Positions 59,345 to 60,432 of a DNA stretch of 60,432 nt are shown here, piece after piece (position 1 is the stretch's first letter; each line of letters opens with the position of its first letter). The position numbers and the translations under genes are program-made. The notes under the pieces were generated by a model. It searched no databases. It had not been told where the DNA came from and worked only from the letters and a program-made list of their open reading frames with translations. The stretch spans positions 909,788 through 970,219 of the forward strand of contig GG745335.1 of NCBI GenBank assembly GCA_000151295.1. The letters are read 5' to 3'. This DNA is from Allomyces macrogynus ATCC 38327 (lineage: Eukaryota > Blastocladiomycota > Blastocladiomycetes > Blastocladiales > Blastocladiaceae).

Positions 59345-60432
59345 TTACAGCTCGGCCGGTGGCTTGAACGCCTCGATGCGCTCCAGGAGCACATTGCACA
59401 AATGCACCAAGAACGCGCACCGCGCATCGTTCTCCTCGGCCCACGGAATCGCCGCAATCGCCGTCTTCAACTTGGGCACGACCGTCGACGCGTCGTTGCG
59501 CAGACTGTTCAAGTCCATGGCCAGTCGGCCCGACGCGCGTGCGCGCCACGCCGTCGCCGAGGTCTCGCCAAAGACCGAGGTCCGCACAGGCGCTGCCTGC
59601 GCCACCGAGTTGGCCAGAGCCGCCGAAACGGCCCCACTCGTGTAGTACCGCACGTGCAGGTAGAGCACGGTCATGGCCATTTCGAGCGCGCGCACGTTCG
59701 AGGCCGCTTCGAAACCCACGTCGCGCAGGCGCATCTGCATGGCGCGCCGAATCACGTCGGCGCGCTTACGTGCCGGAATCACGTCGTAGGCGATCTGGTG
59801 CGTCACGTCGCCGCGCGGCATGTCGGCCACGTACGCGCGCCAGTCGTCGACAGTGAGTCGCGCCGGGTCCTCGCGCAGCTTCTGCTCGAGCACTTGCGCG
59901 AGCTTGCGGGCGTCGGTGACACGAGCGACGACTTGCGTCATGTATAGCACGAGCAGACCGAGCGTCGGGCGCGTCGACGTGCTGTAGTACCGGTCGCGCG
60001 TCGCCGTCGACAAGTCCGGGTCAAACAGGACTGCGGGCCGGTCGGCGGTCGCGGGTGCCGCATTGTTGCTCGCAGCGGCAGCCGTCGCGCGTAGACTCGC
60101 GTTGGGCGCAAACACGTCGACTTCAGGTCGGCGCGTCGGGGACCCAAGCGCTGGTGCTGCCGCGGTGCCATTGGCCGTCGCCGCGGCCTGCGAGTCCGAG
60201 ACGGCGACAAGGCAGTACCCGACAATGTTGCCAACCATCTGAATCACGAGCTTCTCTGCCTGTGTCGGGCGATCGCGGCGCGCAAACTCGAGTCGCGTGC
60301 ACCGCATGAACAAGACCGGCATCAACTCCGTGAGGTCGGGCGCGACATTGGCCTTGTTCTTGGCAAGGAACTGTATGATCCGGCAAATCTGCGCCGTCTG
60401 CTTGAGCAGCGCCATTTCGAGCTCGTTATGAA
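59345..60432 (-). CDS. Probable Nup205/Nup192 nucleoporin, C-terminal part
   Basis: The minus frame is open from the right edge to TAA 59347-59345, about 361 codons; the 5' part is outside the window, so the ATG at 60415 is probably internal. The protein is helical. The segments RALEMAMTVLYLHVRYYTSG, MDLNSLRNDASTVVPKLK and AFLVHLCNVLLERIEAF match, in order and spacing, the end of Nup205 (ENALYLLW-HLEYY, then a long helix and a final FIQALVRRI-like helix). These are inner-ring scaffold proteins of the nuclear pore. The match is by eye to a poorly conserved region, so other helical-repeat proteins remain possible. Confidence 0.5.
   Translation of the reverse strand, partial: HNELEMALLKQTAQICRIIQFLAKNKANVAPDLTELMPVLFMRCTRLEFARRDRPTQAEKLVIQMVGNIVGYCLVAVSDSQAAATANGTAAAPALGSPTRRPEVDVFAPNASLRATAAAASNNAAPATADRPAVLFDPDLSTATRDRYYSTSTRPTLGLLVLYMTQVVARVTDARKLAQVLEQKLREDPARLTVDDWRAYVADMPRGDVTHQIAYDVIPARKRADVIRRAMQMRLRDVGFEAASNVRALEMAMTVLYLHVRYYTSGAVSAALANSVAQAAPVRTSVFGETSATAWRARASGRLAMDLNSLRNDASTVVPKLKTAIAAIPWAEENDARCAFLVHLCNVLLERIEAFKPPAEL

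Overview
This is nuclear DNA of a eukaryote, very probably a zoosporic (flagellated) fungus; Blastocladiomycota is my best guess. The evidence is GC-rich sequence with strong GC bias at third codon positions, and many short spliceosomal introns (mostly 60-120 nt) whose 5' sites usually read GTNCGT. There is a fungal-type kexin, an Adp1-like ABCG transporter and an HMT1-type ABC transporter. Flagellum-linked genes are also present: a katanin KATNAL2 orthologue and a TMEM249-like protein. I could not run a search, so lineage and family calls rest on motifs and alignments by eye. Exon borders were placed by hand from reading-frame continuity plus GT/AG (once GC/AG) sites. There are two runs of N (10789-11020 and 28350-28449).

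Layout. 1-401: 3' part of a minus-strand Pro/His-rich protein gene. 2.8-5.5 kb: membrane alpha/beta hydrolase. 5.9-6.2 kb: tiny membrane protein. 6.65-7.06 kb (minus, frame-broken) and 7.2-9.7 kb (plus): two unidentified genes, head to head. 9.97-11.3 kb: gapped minus-strand gene. 13.8-17.1 kb: nine-exon ABCG transporter (minus). 18.5-19.3 kb: KDEL receptor. 20.1-22.4 kb: CTD-type phosphatase. 23.1-26.1 kb: kexin. 26.2-27.1 kb: mitochondrial ribosomal protein uL10m with many frame breaks (minus). 27.6-29.2 kb: acidic single-pass membrane protein interrupted by a gap.

29.4-33.7 kb holds three genes linked to flagella or containing a DPY-30 domain: TMEM249-like (minus), KATNAL2 (plus, divergent, 330 bp away) and a DPY-30 domain protein (minus, convergent). 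33.8-35.5 kb is a less GC-rich stretch with decayed leucine-rich-repeat sequence. 36.4-39.4 kb: cyclin Y with a very long N-terminal extension (minus). 40.1-42.3 kb: SETD3-like methyltransferase. 42.8-44.9 kb: M3 thimet oligopeptidase. 45.0-46.0 kb: unidentified nuclear-looking protein (minus).

46.5-48.6 kb (minus) is the most unusual gene: a phosphoserine phosphatase with two ACT domains fused behind an SPX inositol-pyrophosphate sensor domain. It is divergent from a cysteinyl-tRNA synthetase (49.3-51.8 kb) that has two in-frame starts, the longer adding a mitochondrial presequence. 52.4-54.2 kb: UVRAG/Vps38-Atg14 family autophagy subunit with an 8-bp tandem duplication at its 5' end. 54.5-58.7 kb: HMT1/ABCB6-type ABC transporter (minus). 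59.3 kb to the right edge: 3' part of a probable Nup205/Nup192 nucleoporin (minus).

Most genes are ordinary housekeeping genes (secretion, protein processing, translation, autophagy, transport). The items most worth following are the SPX-ACT-ACT-SerB fusion, the flagellum-linked gene trio, the unusual 5' splice-site consensus and several local frame breaks that may be assembly errors or real mutations.
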